Assembly: GCF_019890675.1 (NCBI RefSeq) | Contig: NZ_JAIOAA010000013.1 | Span: 1 to 64,000, forward strand | Direction: 5' to 3' | Source of the DNA: Micromonospora sp. PLK6-60 | Lineage (GTDB): Bacteria > Actinomycetota > Actinomycetes > Mycobacteriales > Micromonosporaceae | Length of the DNA: 64,000 nt | Part shown: piece after piece, positions 34,737 to 42,483 of the stretch | How positions within the stretch are numbered: position 1 is the stretch's first letter | How the letters are laid out: each line of letters begins with the position of its first letter | Program-made: the position numbers and the translations under genes | The notes under the pieces: model-generated | What the model was told of the DNA's origin: nothing | What the model saw: only the letters and a program-made list of their open reading frames with translations | Databases searched by the model: none

Positions 34737-35573
34737 ATGAACCTCTCCTTCTTCCGTGCTTCCCGACAGCTGGCCTCCTGGACGGCCGTCGTCGCCGGTG
34801 TCGCCACCGCCGCCCTCGTCGCCGGGTCCGCCCAGGCGGTGCCGGGACACCGCCCATGGGCCAAGCCCACGGTGGTGCTGGTGCACGGCGCGTTCGCCGA
34901 CTCGTCGAGCTGGAACGGTGTGATCAAGGACCTCAAGCGGGACGGCTATCCGGTGGTCGCGGCGGCGAACCCGCTGCGGGGGCTGCACTCGGACGCCGAG
35001 TACGTGCGCAGCGTGCTGGACAGCGTGCAGGGGCCGATCGTGCTGGCCGGGCACTCCTACGGCGGTTCGGTGATGAGCGAGGCCGCCGACGGGGACAAGG
35101 ACGTCAAGGCGCTCGTCTACATCGCCAGTTTCGCCCCGGACAAGGGCGAGAGCACCTCGGGGCTGGCCGCGAAGTTCCCGGGCGGGCAGCTGGGCCCGGC
35201 GCTGGTGAGCGTGCCGGTGTCCATTCCGGGCGCCGGCGCGGGCACCGACCTGTACATCAAGCAGGACCAGTTCCGGCAGGTGTTCGCCGCTGACGTCCCG
35301 CGGAACGTGACCGACCTGATGGCGGCCACCCAGCGGCCGATCACCAGCGCGGCGCTCGACGAGACGGCCACGAAGACGGCGTGGAAGTCGATCCGGTCGT
35401 GGTTCATGGTGACCCGACAGGACCTGGCCATCCCGGCCGAGTCGATGCGCTTCATGGCCAAGCGCGCCAATTCGCGCACCGTCGAGATCAACGCCTCGCA
35501 CGCCGTGACGGTCTCCGAGCCGAAGGCGGTGGCGGATCTGATCGACGAGGCCGCCCGCGCCACCACCCGCTGA
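34737..35573 (+). CDS. Secreted alpha/beta hydrolase 2
   Basis: 278 residues. A signal peptide is clear: NLSFFRASRQ, then hydrophobic TAVVAGVATAALVAG and an AQA cleavage site near residue 36, so it is exported. The mature part closely resembles hydrolase 1: VVLVHGAFADSSSWNGVIKD, nucleophile GHSYGGSV with Ser107, and late His in NASHAVTVSEP near 256. AAGGA lies 7 nt before ATG 34737. A duplicated hydrolase with one secreted copy suggests the same bond is attacked inside and outside the cell; this is an inference. Confidence 0.88.
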   Translation: MNLSFFRASRQLASWTAVVAGVATAALVAGSAQAVPGHRPWAKPTVVLVHGAFADSSSWNGVIKDLKRDGYPVVAAANPLRGLHSDAEYVRSVLDSVQGPIVLAGHSYGGSVMSEAADGDKDVKALVYIASFAPDKGESTSGLAAKFPGGQLGPALVSVPVSIPGAGAGTDLYIKQDQFRQVFAADVPRNVTDLMAATQRPITSAALDETATKTAWKSIRSWFMVTRQDLAIPAESMRFMAKRANSRTVEINASHAVTVSEPKAVADLIDEAARATTR

Positions 35574-35587
35574 CCGATCGAGGCAGA

Positions 35588-35629
35588 CGCCCGGCATGCC
35601 GGCTGCTCCGGCCGCCGTCATGCCGGGCG
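35588..35629 (+). terminator. Terminator after hydrolase 2
   Basis: CGCCCGGCATG at 35588-35598 pairs perfectly with CATGCCGGGCG at 35619-35629 (11 bp). The loop contains a smaller CCGG/CCGG hairpin. It separates hydrolase 2 from the SARP gene. Confidence 0.6.
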
Positions 35630-35679
35630 GCATCGAGAGATTTCGCCACAGTTCCCGGTGGACGTAGGAGGTTGGGACC

Positions 35680-38037
35680 ATGTCCGTCACCAAGCACCAC
35701 CAGACGCCGCTGTGCTTCGGCGTGCTCGGGCCGGTGCGGGTCTGGCGCCAGGGCACACACGTGGATCTCGGCCCTCGCCAGCAACGTCTGATCCTGGGTC
35801 TGCTGCTGGCCAACTCCGGACAGCCGGTCGGCGTCGGCGACATCGTCGAGGTGCTGTGGGGGCAGCGGCCACCGCAGAGTGCCGTGAACGTCGTGCACCG
35901 GTACGTGGGCGCACTGCGGCGGCTGTTCGAGCCCGGTCTACCGCCGAGATCCGCCGGACGGTGGCTGCTGGGCGACGCCGCCGGATACCGGTTGCGGGTC
36001 GACGCCGACAACCTGGACCTGCTGAGACTGCGCGCTCTGGCCGAACGGGCCAGGTCGGACGAGAGCGCCGGACGGCTCGCTGAGGCGATGTCGGCCTATG
36101 AGGCGATACTCGGCCTGTGGCGTGGTCCCTGCGGCGGGGCCTCGGAGCTCGGCGCGAACGATCACCTGGCCTTCGGCGTCGTCGACCACGAGTGTGCCGA
36201 CCTGGTCCGCGAGGCGACCACGCTGGCGTTGCGCCTGGAACGCGCCCGAGCCGTCCTTCCCGTCCTGCGACGGATGGCGGAGCATCGCCCGTGGGACGAG
36301 GCGCTGCAGGCCCAGCTCCTGCTCGCGTTGTCCGCCGACGGCCAGCAGGCCGAGGCCATCGCGCTGTTCCGGAACGTCCGACGCCGGCTCGCCGACGAGC
36401 TGGGTGTGGATCCGGGTGAGGAGCTCCGCGAGGCGTATCAGCTGGTGCTGCGGCAGAACGCGACCGCACCCGCGACGCCGGAGACCGTCGAGCCCTCGTC
36501 CCCGAGCCCGCACCCGGGTCGGATGCGGATCGCGCGGGCGCCGTGGCGCACCGAGGTGCTGCCCGCACAGCTACCGGCCGATCTTCCGTACTTCACCGGC
36601 CGGGATGACGCTCGGCGCCGGACGCTCAGCCTGGTCAACGGTCACGTGATGTCGCAGGTGTCGATGCCGGTGCTCGCCATCGACGGGATCCCTGGTATCG
36701 GGAAGACGTCCCTCGCCATCCACCTCGCCCACCAGTTGGCCGACGCGTACCCCGACGGGCAGCTCTACGTCGATCTCCAGGGCTTCGACCCCGACCAGTC
36801 CCGGCTGCATCCCGCCGAAGTCCTGCAGGGCTTCCTCAATGCCCTCGGCGTTCCGGACGCCGACATGCCCGCCAGCCAGCACGCCCGGTCCGGCCTGTAC
36901 CGCAGCATCCTGGCCGGCCGCCGTGTTCTCGTCGTGCTGGACAACGCCCACAGCGTCGAGCAGGTGCGGTCCCTGCTGCCGGGCGCCCCCGGATGCCTGG
37001 TGCTGGTCACCAGCCGTAGGCGCCTCACCGGGCTGGCGACCGCGCACGGCGCCCACCTGATGACGCTCGACGTGCTGTCGCCGGAGGACGCGCGAAGCTT
37101 CCTGATCGCCCGCATCGGCGCGGCGCGAACCGCCGCGGACCCGACGGCGCTGGACGAGATCACCGAGCGCTGCGGACGGCTGCCGCTGGCGCTGGCCGTG
37201 GTGGCCGGCCGGGCCCTGGCCCATCCGGATCGCTCGCTGACCGCCATCGCCGGTGTGCTGCGGGACGCCCAGGGCAGCCTGGACGGCTTCTCCGACATGG
37301 GCGACGACCTCCGGGCGATCTTCTCGTGGTCGTACCGAATGCTCGGCGTCCGCGCGGCCCGCCTGTTCCGACTGTTGTCGCTGCATCCCGGGTCGGACCT
37401 CACGATCCCCGCGATGGCCGGTCTCGCCGGGGTACCCCTGCCTGAGGTGCGGCTGCTCACCGCCGAACTGGTCGGGACCGGGTTGATCACTGAACACAGC
37501 CCGGGCCGCTTCACCACGCACGACCTGATCCGGGCCTACGCCCGAGAGTTGGCCCACCTGCACGAGGACGACGAGGCCAGGGAACAGGCGCTCCACCGGC
37601 TCGTCCAGCACTACCGGCAGACGGCCCACGCGACGGGTCTGCCGCTGGCCCCCGAACCTGGGCTGGACCCGCCCAAGGCGATGGACGTGGTGGTCACCGG
37701 CCGGCCGGTCGGTACCGACGGGGCCATCGCCTGGCTGAACGCCGATCGGCACGTCCGCTCGGCGGTGGTGCACCGCCGGATCGACGACGGGTACGCGACA
37801 ACCCGCCGCTCGACTGGTGGGCGGTTGACCCACTCGGCGCCGGACCGGGAACTCCCGGGCGACCGGCTCGGGGTAGGCGGAATTCGCACCGGAGTGGGTA
37901 GGCGCACACGTCCTGAGCAGGGCTTGTTGAGAAACACTGCACGCAATATACTGCATATCGCAGGCGGCATGCCGCCAGTTCACCAGGAACCCCCGCTCCG
38001 GGATGGCCGGCGCGGCGACGGAAGGAAGAAGCCATGA
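35680..38037 (+). CDS. AfsR/SARP-type regulator lacking its TPR domain
   Basis: 785 residues as an open frame. Residues ~10-100 are an OmpR-like winged helix (CFGVLGPVRVWRQGTHVDLG, IVEVLWGQRPPQSAVNVVHR). Residues ~110-255 are the bacterial transcriptional activation domain. An NB-ARC ATPase follows, with Walker A VLAIDGIPGIGKTSLAIHLA near 335 and CGRLPLALAVVAGRA near 500. Normal AfsR proteins then carry several hundred residues of TPR; here likeness stops near WLNADRHVRSAVV (about nt 37770). The remaining ~90 residues are Arg/Gly rich and not TPR-like. The true end may be a deletion scar. The frame happens to end overlapping the next ATG (ATGA). ATG 35680 follows AGGAGG. Confidence 0.8.
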   Translation: MSVTKHHQTPLCFGVLGPVRVWRQGTHVDLGPRQQRLILGLLLANSGQPVGVGDIVEVLWGQRPPQSAVNVVHRYVGALRRLFEPGLPPRSAGRWLLGDAAGYRLRVDADNLDLLRLRALAERARSDESAGRLAEAMSAYEAILGLWRGPCGGASELGANDHLAFGVVDHECADLVREATTLALRLERARAVLPVLRRMAEHRPWDEALQAQLLLALSADGQQAEAIALFRNVRRRLADELGVDPGEELREAYQLVLRQNATAPATPETVEPSSPSPHPGRMRIARAPWRTEVLPAQLPADLPYFTGRDDARRRTLSLVNGHVMSQVSMPVLAIDGIPGIGKTSLAIHLAHQLADAYPDGQLYVDLQGFDPDQSRLHPAEVLQGFLNALGVPDADMPASQHARSGLYRSILAGRRVLVVLDNAHSVEQVRSLLPGAPGCLVLVTSRRRLTGLATAHGAHLMTLDVLSPEDARSFLIARIGAARTAADPTALDEITERCGRLPLALAVVAGRALAHPDRSLTAIAGVLRDAQGSLDGFSDMGDDLRAIFSWSYRMLGVRAARLFRLLSLHPGSDLTIPAMAGLAGVPLPEVRLLTAELVGTGLITEHSPGRFTTHDLIRAYARELAHLHEDDEAREQALHRLVQHYRQTAHATGLPLAPEPGLDPPKAMDVVVTGRPVGTDGAIAWLNADRHVRSAVVHRRIDDGYATTRRSTGGRLTHSAPDRELPGDRLGVGGIRTGVGRRTRPEQGLLRNTARNILHIAGGMPPVHQEPPLRDGRRGDGRKKP
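37942..37955. promoter_or_regulatory. GntR-type palindromic operator, site B
   Basis: CGCAATATACTGCA matches the consensus TGCAATATATTGCA at 12 of 14 positions. It is 79 bp before hydrolase 3 and lies inside the doubtful 3' end of the SARP frame. Its presence supports the view that this stretch is really a promoter region. Confidence 0.5.
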
Positions 38038-38738
38038 GCACTACCGATCGAGAGATCCAGAACGTCGTGCTCGTGCACGGCGCGTTCGCCGACGGTTCGG
38101 GCTGGCGCGGCGTGTACGACAACCTGACATCCCGGGGATACCGGGTCACCATCGTGCAGAACCCGCTCACCTCGCTCGACGACGACGTCGCGGCCACCGT
38201 CCGCGTGCTCGACCGGCAGGACGGTCCGACGATTCTCGTCGGCCACTCCTGGGGCGGCACGGTCATCACCGAGGCGGGCGTCCACCCGAACGTCGCCGGG
38301 CTGGTCTACGTGTCGGCGCTGGTGCCCGACGCCGGAGAGACCTCCGCCCAGCAGTACGAGGGTTTCGCCCCGACGCCGGACTTCGTCATCGACGTGGTCG
38401 AGGGATACGGCTACCTCAACCCCGACAAGTTCAAGGCCGGGTTCGCGGCGGATGCCAGCGACGCCGACGCCGCCTTCCTGCGCGACTCGCAGGTGCCCGT
38501 CAACATGTCGGCGTTCTCGACGCCGGTGAAGAACGCCGCCTGGCGCGACAAGCCGAGCTGGGCTGTCATCGCGACCGAGGACAAGGCGTTCGACCAGGCG
38601 ATGCTGCAGCACATGGCCAAGCGCATCAACGCGGAGATCACCAACGTCTCGGCCAGTCACGCCCTGTTCGCGACCCAGCCCGACGTCATCTCCGACGTGA
38701 TCGTCACCGCCGCACAGAGCGCCGCCGGCGCTCGCTGA
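38034..38738 (+). CDS. Alpha/beta hydrolase 3
   Basis: 234 residues. VVLVHGAFADGSGWRGVYDN opens the fold, the nucleophile elbow is GHSWGGTV with Ser72, and the late His is in SASHALFATQP near 214. No signal peptide. It is related to hydrolases 1 and 2 but more distant (Trp in the elbow, FDQAMLQHMAKRINAEIT near the end). GGAAGGAAG lies just before ATG 38034. Site B is 79 bp upstream and a terminator follows, so it may be its own transcription unit under the GntR regulator. Confidence 0.88.
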   Translation: MSTTDREIQNVVLVHGAFADGSGWRGVYDNLTSRGYRVTIVQNPLTSLDDDVAATVRVLDRQDGPTILVGHSWGGTVITEAGVHPNVAGLVYVSALVPDAGETSAQQYEGFAPTPDFVIDVVEGYGYLNPDKFKAGFAADASDADAAFLRDSQVPVNMSAFSTPVKNAAWRDKPSWAVIATEDKAFDQAMLQHMAKRINAEITNVSASHALFATQPDVISDVIVTAAQSAAGAR

Positions 38739-38759
38739 CACCGACCACTGTCGACCCAG

Positions 38760-38790
38760 GGCCGGCTCGCACGCGCCACGCGAGCCGGCC
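38760..38790 (+). terminator. Terminator after hydrolase 3
   Basis: GGCCGGCTCGC at 38760-38770 pairs perfectly with GCGAGCCGGCC at 38780-38790 (11 bp, 9 nt loop), 22 bp past the stop. Confidence 0.65.
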
Positions 38791-38814
38791 TCGATCTCCC
38801 CGGAGTGTGACCGC

Positions 38815-39492
38815 ATGTCCACGACCTTCCAGGTGGCGCTCTGGATCGAACTCCTCGCCGCAGGACTCGGCGGCCTTCAGGGCGCCCTGTTCGCCGCAGG
38901 AGAGCGACATCGCCGCATCGACGTGCTCGGCGTCATCGTCATCGGGCTCACCGTGTCACTCGGGGGAAGCCTGCTTCGCGACATCGTGCTCAATCAGCCG
39001 CCCGTCGTGGTCTGGAAGAACTGGTACCTGCTGGTGGCCGGCGCCTCGGCGGTCCTGGGCATGGCGCTGCAACCGGCGTTCGCGCGGGCGGACTGGCTGA
39101 TCACCGTGCTGGACGCGGTCGTCATGGGCCTGTTCGGCGCGATCGCCGCCTCGAAGGCGTTGTCCCTCGGCGTCGGCGAGGCCGGAGCGCTGGTCGTGGG
39201 AGTCATCGGTGCCATCGGCGGCGGGATGCTGCGCGACGTCATCCTGGGCCTGCCGATCTCCATCCTCCAGGTCGGCACCCTCTACGCCGTCGCCGCCGGG
39301 GCGGGCGCCGGGACGCTCATCCTGCTCACCGAATTCGGCACCCCGACCCTGATCGCGGGAGTCGTCTGCGTCGTCGTGACCACGTCCGTCCGGCTGGCCG
39401 CGATTCGCTTCCGCTGGACGTTCCCGGAACAGCGCGCGGTACGCCCGCGACGCCCGAAGGGCCCGCGGCCCGTGAAGACGCCCACCGGGTAG
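38815..39492 (+). CDS. TRIC-family (UPF0126) membrane channel
   Basis: 225 residues with about seven membrane helices. The family has two repeats of three helices, each with a conserved Gly-rich, Arg-Asp turn. Here these are LTVSLGGSLLRDIVLNQPPV near residue 50 and VIGAIGGGMLRDVILGLPIS near 135. Bacterial TRIC proteins form trimeric cation (K+) channels. The C-terminal ~30 residues are basic and cytosolic. ATG 38815 lies 24 bp after a terminator, so its promoter must be very close or transcription reads through. Confidence 0.85.
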   Translation: MSTTFQVALWIELLAAGLGGLQGALFAAGERHRRIDVLGVIVIGLTVSLGGSLLRDIVLNQPPVVVWKNWYLLVAGASAVLGMALQPAFARADWLITVLDAVVMGLFGAIAASKALSLGVGEAGALVVGVIGAIGGGMLRDVILGLPISILQVGTLYAVAAGAGAGTLILLTEFGTPTLIAGVVCVVVTTSVRLAAIRFRWTFPEQRAVRPRRPKGPRPVKTPTG

Positions 39493-39816
39493 GCGTCGGC
39501 GCCCGGACGGGTGACCGCCCCCACGGCCCAGCCTCGTCTGTCGACGCTTCCCGACCATCTCGCGGCGGCCTGAGCGCCTGGTCGTCCGGTCCGGGGCCCA
39601 CCCGGCGCGGAAAACTGACGTCCCGCCGCTACGAATGCGGCATCCCGACGTTCAATCAGACATCGCTGAATTTCTGTCTGTCTAGTCACCGCTCCGGGTG
39701 GTTGTCTCCGACAGTCGCGCGCATGACGCTGTTTGTGGCGGGCCGGAACGGACCGAGATGGGTCGCCGGCCGACCATTCGTTCCGCACGGAAACCAGAAC
39801 TGGGGAGGGTGTCAGT
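39493..39816 (+). promoter_or_regulatory. Intergenic region before small secreted protein
   Basis: 324 bp with no supported gene. It is relatively AT-rich near 39650-39700. An inverted repeat CAGACA (39657-39662) / TGTCTG (39675-39680) lies there and could be a regulator site. GGGGAGGG at 39802-39809 is the ribosome site of the next gene. Confidence 0.4.
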
Positions 39817-40158
39817 ATGCAGAGGAGAATCCGTACCGCAGCGGGCCTGACCGTGGCCGGTATCGCGGCGATGGTGGGAATTCAGGCCCAGCCCGCACTG
39901 GCCGTCGACGTTCCGGAAACGGGACTGAGCATTTTCGAGGGTACGTTCGCTCGATCCGTCCTGTACGTGGCCGAACCTGACGGTAGCTGCACGGCGATGC
40001 CACCGACCGCGGACTCACTCACCGGCGAGCGCACCATCGAACAGGTGAGCGCGTTCACCGGCCCGGACTGCACCGGGGACCAGTGGAATCTCGGCACGTT
40101 CCGCACCTTCCCAACCGGGAAGTACCAGTCGTTCCGCGCGTTCATGTTCACCCGCTAA
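39817..40158 (+). CDS. Small secreted protein of unknown function
   Basis: 113 residues. The signal peptide has basic MQRRIRTA, hydrophobic GLTVAGIAAMVGI and an ALA cleavage site near residue 29. The mature ~84 residues contain two Cys (in GSCTA and GPDCTG), fit for one disulfide, and end in YQSFRAFMFTR. The segment AFTGPDCTG resembles IWAGPDCTG in the C-terminal domain of the lipoprotein at 57056-57979, suggesting the same small beta fold (crystallin-like). ATG 39817 has a strong ribosome site 7 nt upstream. Confidence 0.75.
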   Translation: MQRRIRTAAGLTVAGIAAMVGIQAQPALAVDVPETGLSIFEGTFARSVLYVAEPDGSCTAMPPTADSLTGERTIEQVSAFTGPDCTGDQWNLGTFRTFPTGKYQSFRAFMFTR

Positions 40159-40229
40159 CTGGGGTCGTGAGCCCTCGGCGGATCCGCCGGTCTCGTCAGG
40201 GCGGCGTATCTGGCGAACCGGCGGCCCGC

Positions 40230-40511
40230 TCAGCAGTGGCTGCGGGCAGCCTCCGGTGTCCGGGTGACGGCCTTGGCCATCCCGACGTTCTGGCCCGCGG
40301 CGGTGAGCGTGGCGATCAGCACGTCGGCTTCGCTGTCGGTCAGTGGTACCGGTCCGGCGACAGCGGCGAAGACGATGGCGTGCGCGACCTCGACCGGGTG
40401 GTTTCCCGCCAGCCGCTTTCCCAGCGCCGCGACGAGCTCCTCCGGCAGGCGCCCGGCGAGGGCTCGGAGGAGTCGGAAGAGGTCGGTTCCCGGTTCTCCC
40501 GGTTGCGTCAT
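40230..40511 (-). CDS. Small protein following ECF sigma gene
   Basis: 93 residues from ATG 40511, with GAGAGGTG just upstream. Helical and soluble: TDLFRLLRALAGRLPEELVA, EVAHAIVFAAVAGPVPL and SEADVLIATLTAAGQNVGMA. It ends ARSHC with a single Cys at the terminus. No zinc-finger or membrane helix of a classical anti-sigma factor is visible. It lies 42 bp downstream of the ECF sigma gene on the same strand, so it may be a co-transcribed partner; the function is unknown. Other long frames over it on the + strand are shadows. Confidence 0.65.
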   Translation of the reverse strand: MTQPGEPGTDLFRLLRALAGRLPEELVAALGKRLAGNHPVEVAHAIVFAAVAGPVPLTDSEADVLIATLTAAGQNVGMAKAVTRTPEAARSHC

Positions 40512-40553
40512 TCGGATCACCTCTCGCTGCGGTCGACGTGGGTGGTGCGGCAC

Positions 40554-41123
40554 TCAACTGTTGATCAATGCGTTGCGCAGGAACCGCGTGGCGTAGTGCG
40601 CGCGGGATTTGACGGTCCCGACCGGGACACCGAGCCGCGCGGCGGTCTCATCGACGGAGTTTCCCTTCACGTACAGCTCCGTCAGCACGGACCGGTGGGC
40701 GGCGCTGAGTAGACCGATGGTGTGTTGCATGGTCACCGTCGCGATCGCCGTGTTCGCCGCCTCGCTCCCGGCCGCGGGCTCGATGTCGAGAAGGCTCACC
40801 TCCACGGGCCGCGACTGCCGCTTGCGGTGCGCGTCGATCGCCAGCCGGCGGGCCACCGCGAACAACCAGCGCCGCTGTGAATCGGGCTCGGTCGGCACCG
40901 TGTCGAGTCGCCGCCAGGCACGCAGCATGGTCTCTTGGAGGAGGTCCTCGGCGGTGTGGCCGACGCCGGGGGAAACGAGGCCACGCAAAAAGTAGAGCAG
41001 CGCGCCGCTGTTGTTCCGGTGAATGTCCCGCAGCCGCGCCTCGGCGCGGCGGTCCGGACGGTGTGTGGCAGCCGCACCGGGCGCACGAAGGTCGGACCCG
41101 ATGGCGTCGGTCGTTGTGATCAT
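40554..41123 (-). CDS. ECF RNA polymerase sigma factor (copy 1)
   Basis: 189 residues. Region 2 has AEDLLQETMLRAWRRLDTVP and RRWLFAVARRLAIDAHRKRQ; region 4 has SAAHRSVLTELYVKGNSVDE and ARLGVPVGTVKSRAHYATRF. These are standard for an ECF sigma factor of the SigL/SigK style. ATG 41123 is preferred to the upstream in-frame codon at 41159, as AGGGGCGAG lies before it. It is a close paralogue of the factor at 60985-61500, and the two share a conserved upstream block, suggesting self-regulation or common control. Confidence 0.9.
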   Translation of the reverse strand: MITTTDAIGSDLRAPGAAATHRPDRRAEARLRDIHRNNSGALLYFLRGLVSPGVGHTAEDLLQETMLRAWRRLDTVPTEPDSQRRWLFAVARRLAIDAHRKRQSRPVEVSLLDIEPAAGSEAANTAIATVTMQHTIGLLSAAHRSVLTELYVKGNSVDETAARLGVPVGTVKSRAHYATRFLRNALINS

Positions 41124-41157
41124 GGCTCGCCCCTGTAGCAATCCGGCAGGTGGGAGC

Positions 41158-41203
41158 AAAGCGTATGGGGGAGCGGGTGAAAATCTACTTCATTGGTAGT
41201 TAC
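41158..41203 (-). promoter_or_regulatory. Conserved promoter block, ECF sigma copy 1
   Basis: 46 bp that align without gaps to 61530-61575 upstream of the other ECF gene (about 31 of 46 identical by eye). Shared pieces read on the + strand are AAAGCGTA at the start, CTACT and ATTG in the middle and AGTTA at the end. It lies 35-80 bp before the start, where promoter elements belong. The rest of the 41124-41551 gap is AT-rich and shows no gene. Confidence 0.6.
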
Positions 41204-41538
41204 GTCGATGTGGACGAATTATGGGCGGAGGATTGTCGGTAGGGGGTGGCGTCCGATGCAATCGGTAAATGCGACGACCTTCCTGCCTTTATGGGATGGC
41301 TGCTGTGACGATGCGAAAAAAAGGGGGGTCGCCTTCCGCGCTCCGAACTCGGTTGGCCGGTGTTCGCCCGGCCGCCGGCTGATGGGCCGGTCGCGAGCGG
41401 CCCTCGGTGGGTGATCCTGGACGACCTCGACCAGGCCGAGGTGGCTCACCGCCGGCTGGCCCGGTCCGGCGCTCGACCCGGCGGTCCGCACCCGACGCGA
41501 GTGGGATGTGCCTCGTTGACAGGCGCTACCACGCAGTG

Positions 41539-41552
41539 TGGAATATATTGCA
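41539..41552. promoter_or_regulatory. GntR-type palindromic operator, site C
   Basis: TGGAATATATTGCA matches the consensus at 13 of 14 positions. It ends on the first base of the gntR ATG at 41552, so it sits where a core promoter or ribosome site would be. This fits strong autorepression. Confidence 0.6.
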
Positions 41553-42205
41553 TGCCGATCCCCGAGCGCCAGGGTGTGATTCCGCGAGCCCTGCTGCGCG
41601 AAAATGCCTACCGGTCGATCCGCGACGCAATTGTCGACGGCACTCTGGCGCCGGGGGAGCGGCTCAACGACGCGGATCTGGCGCAGTGGCTGGGGGTGAG
41701 CCGCACCCCGGTGCGCGAGGCGCTGGCCCGGCTCGAGGAGGCCGGCCTCGTGCAGACCAAGCCCGGCCGGTACACCATGGTCACGCCGCTGGACGTGCAG
41801 GCCGCGAGGGCGGCGCAGTCGGTCACCGCGGCGATGCACGAGCTGGCCGTGCGCCAGGCCGTGCCCCAGTTGTCGGCGGAGGAGATCGAGGCCATGCGGG
41901 CGGCCAACCGGCGGTTCGCGGCGGCGCTGCGGGCAGGTGACGTCGATGCCGCGATCGCCTCGGACGACGAATTCCACGGCGTCGCGGTGACGGTCGCCGC
42001 CAATTCGGCCATTCGCTCGGTGCTGGAGCAGTTCACGCCGATTCTGCGACGGCTCGAACGCCTTCGCTTCTCGTCACTGAACGGGCGCGCCTCGGTGGCC
42101 CTGCACGAACGCATCATCGAGTTGTGCGAGGCGCGCGACGTGGATCGCGCGGCGGTGGCGGCCCGGGACAACTGGCTGAGCCTGGATCCCCTGTTCGATT
42201 TCTAG
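41552..42205 (+). CDS. GntR-family regulator (FCD/FadR subfamily), likely acdS regulator
   Basis: 217 residues. The N-terminal winged helix is AYRSIRDAIVDGTLAPGERL, DADLAQWLGVSRTPVREALA and RLEEAGLVQTKPGRYTMVTP. The FCD ligand-binding domain follows, with DDEFHGVAVTVAANSAIRSV near residue 140 holding Asp/His metal-ligand positions. No ribosome site precedes ATG 41552; site C occupies that place, so the transcript may be leaderless, or translation may begin at GTG 41576. GntR regulators are known next to acdS in actinobacteria. Four copies of its presumed palindrome in this window suggest a wider regulon. Confidence 0.87.
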   Translation: MPIPERQGVIPRALLRENAYRSIRDAIVDGTLAPGERLNDADLAQWLGVSRTPVREALARLEEAGLVQTKPGRYTMVTPLDVQAARAAQSVTAAMHELAVRQAVPQLSAEEIEAMRAANRRFAAALRAGDVDAAIASDDEFHGVAVTVAANSAIRSVLEQFTPILRRLERLRFSSLNGRASVALHERIIELCEARDVDRAAVAARDNWLSLDPLFDF

Positions 42206-42372
42206 ACGCCCGCGCAGTAGGCGCCGGTTCGTCTTTCGTCGAGGGCGGGGCGGCGGGCGGGTGCCGCCGTGCTGCGGCCTTGTTGCGTCGTCGGGGCGTG
42301 GGTGACGGCGTCCCGCGAACCGGCGCGGTCGGGCGCCGATCATGTTGCTCCTTGACAGCCTCGCGTCCATGA

Positions 42373-42390
42373 CATGCAATATATTGCATG
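42373..42390. promoter_or_regulatory. GntR-type operator, site D (perfect 18 bp palindrome)
   Basis: CATGCAATATATTGCATG is a perfect 18 bp palindrome, 94 bp upstream of acdS. It is the best copy of the motif shared with sites A, B and C and stands out sharply in this GC-rich DNA. Confidence 0.75.
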
Positions 42391-42483
42391 CTGGGCTGCG
42401 GGCCCCTTGCTTCCCGCCCCGGCTCGGTTCCCGGTCTCGCGCGCCACCCCTCGCGTGGGACACCCCCGACGAAGGAGTGACCC

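Noticed and set aside
40718..40740. ATGGTGTGTTGCATGGTCAC considered as a fifth GntR-type site
   Set aside because: Only half of the palindrome (TTGCAT) matches, and it lies inside the ECF sigma coding sequence.
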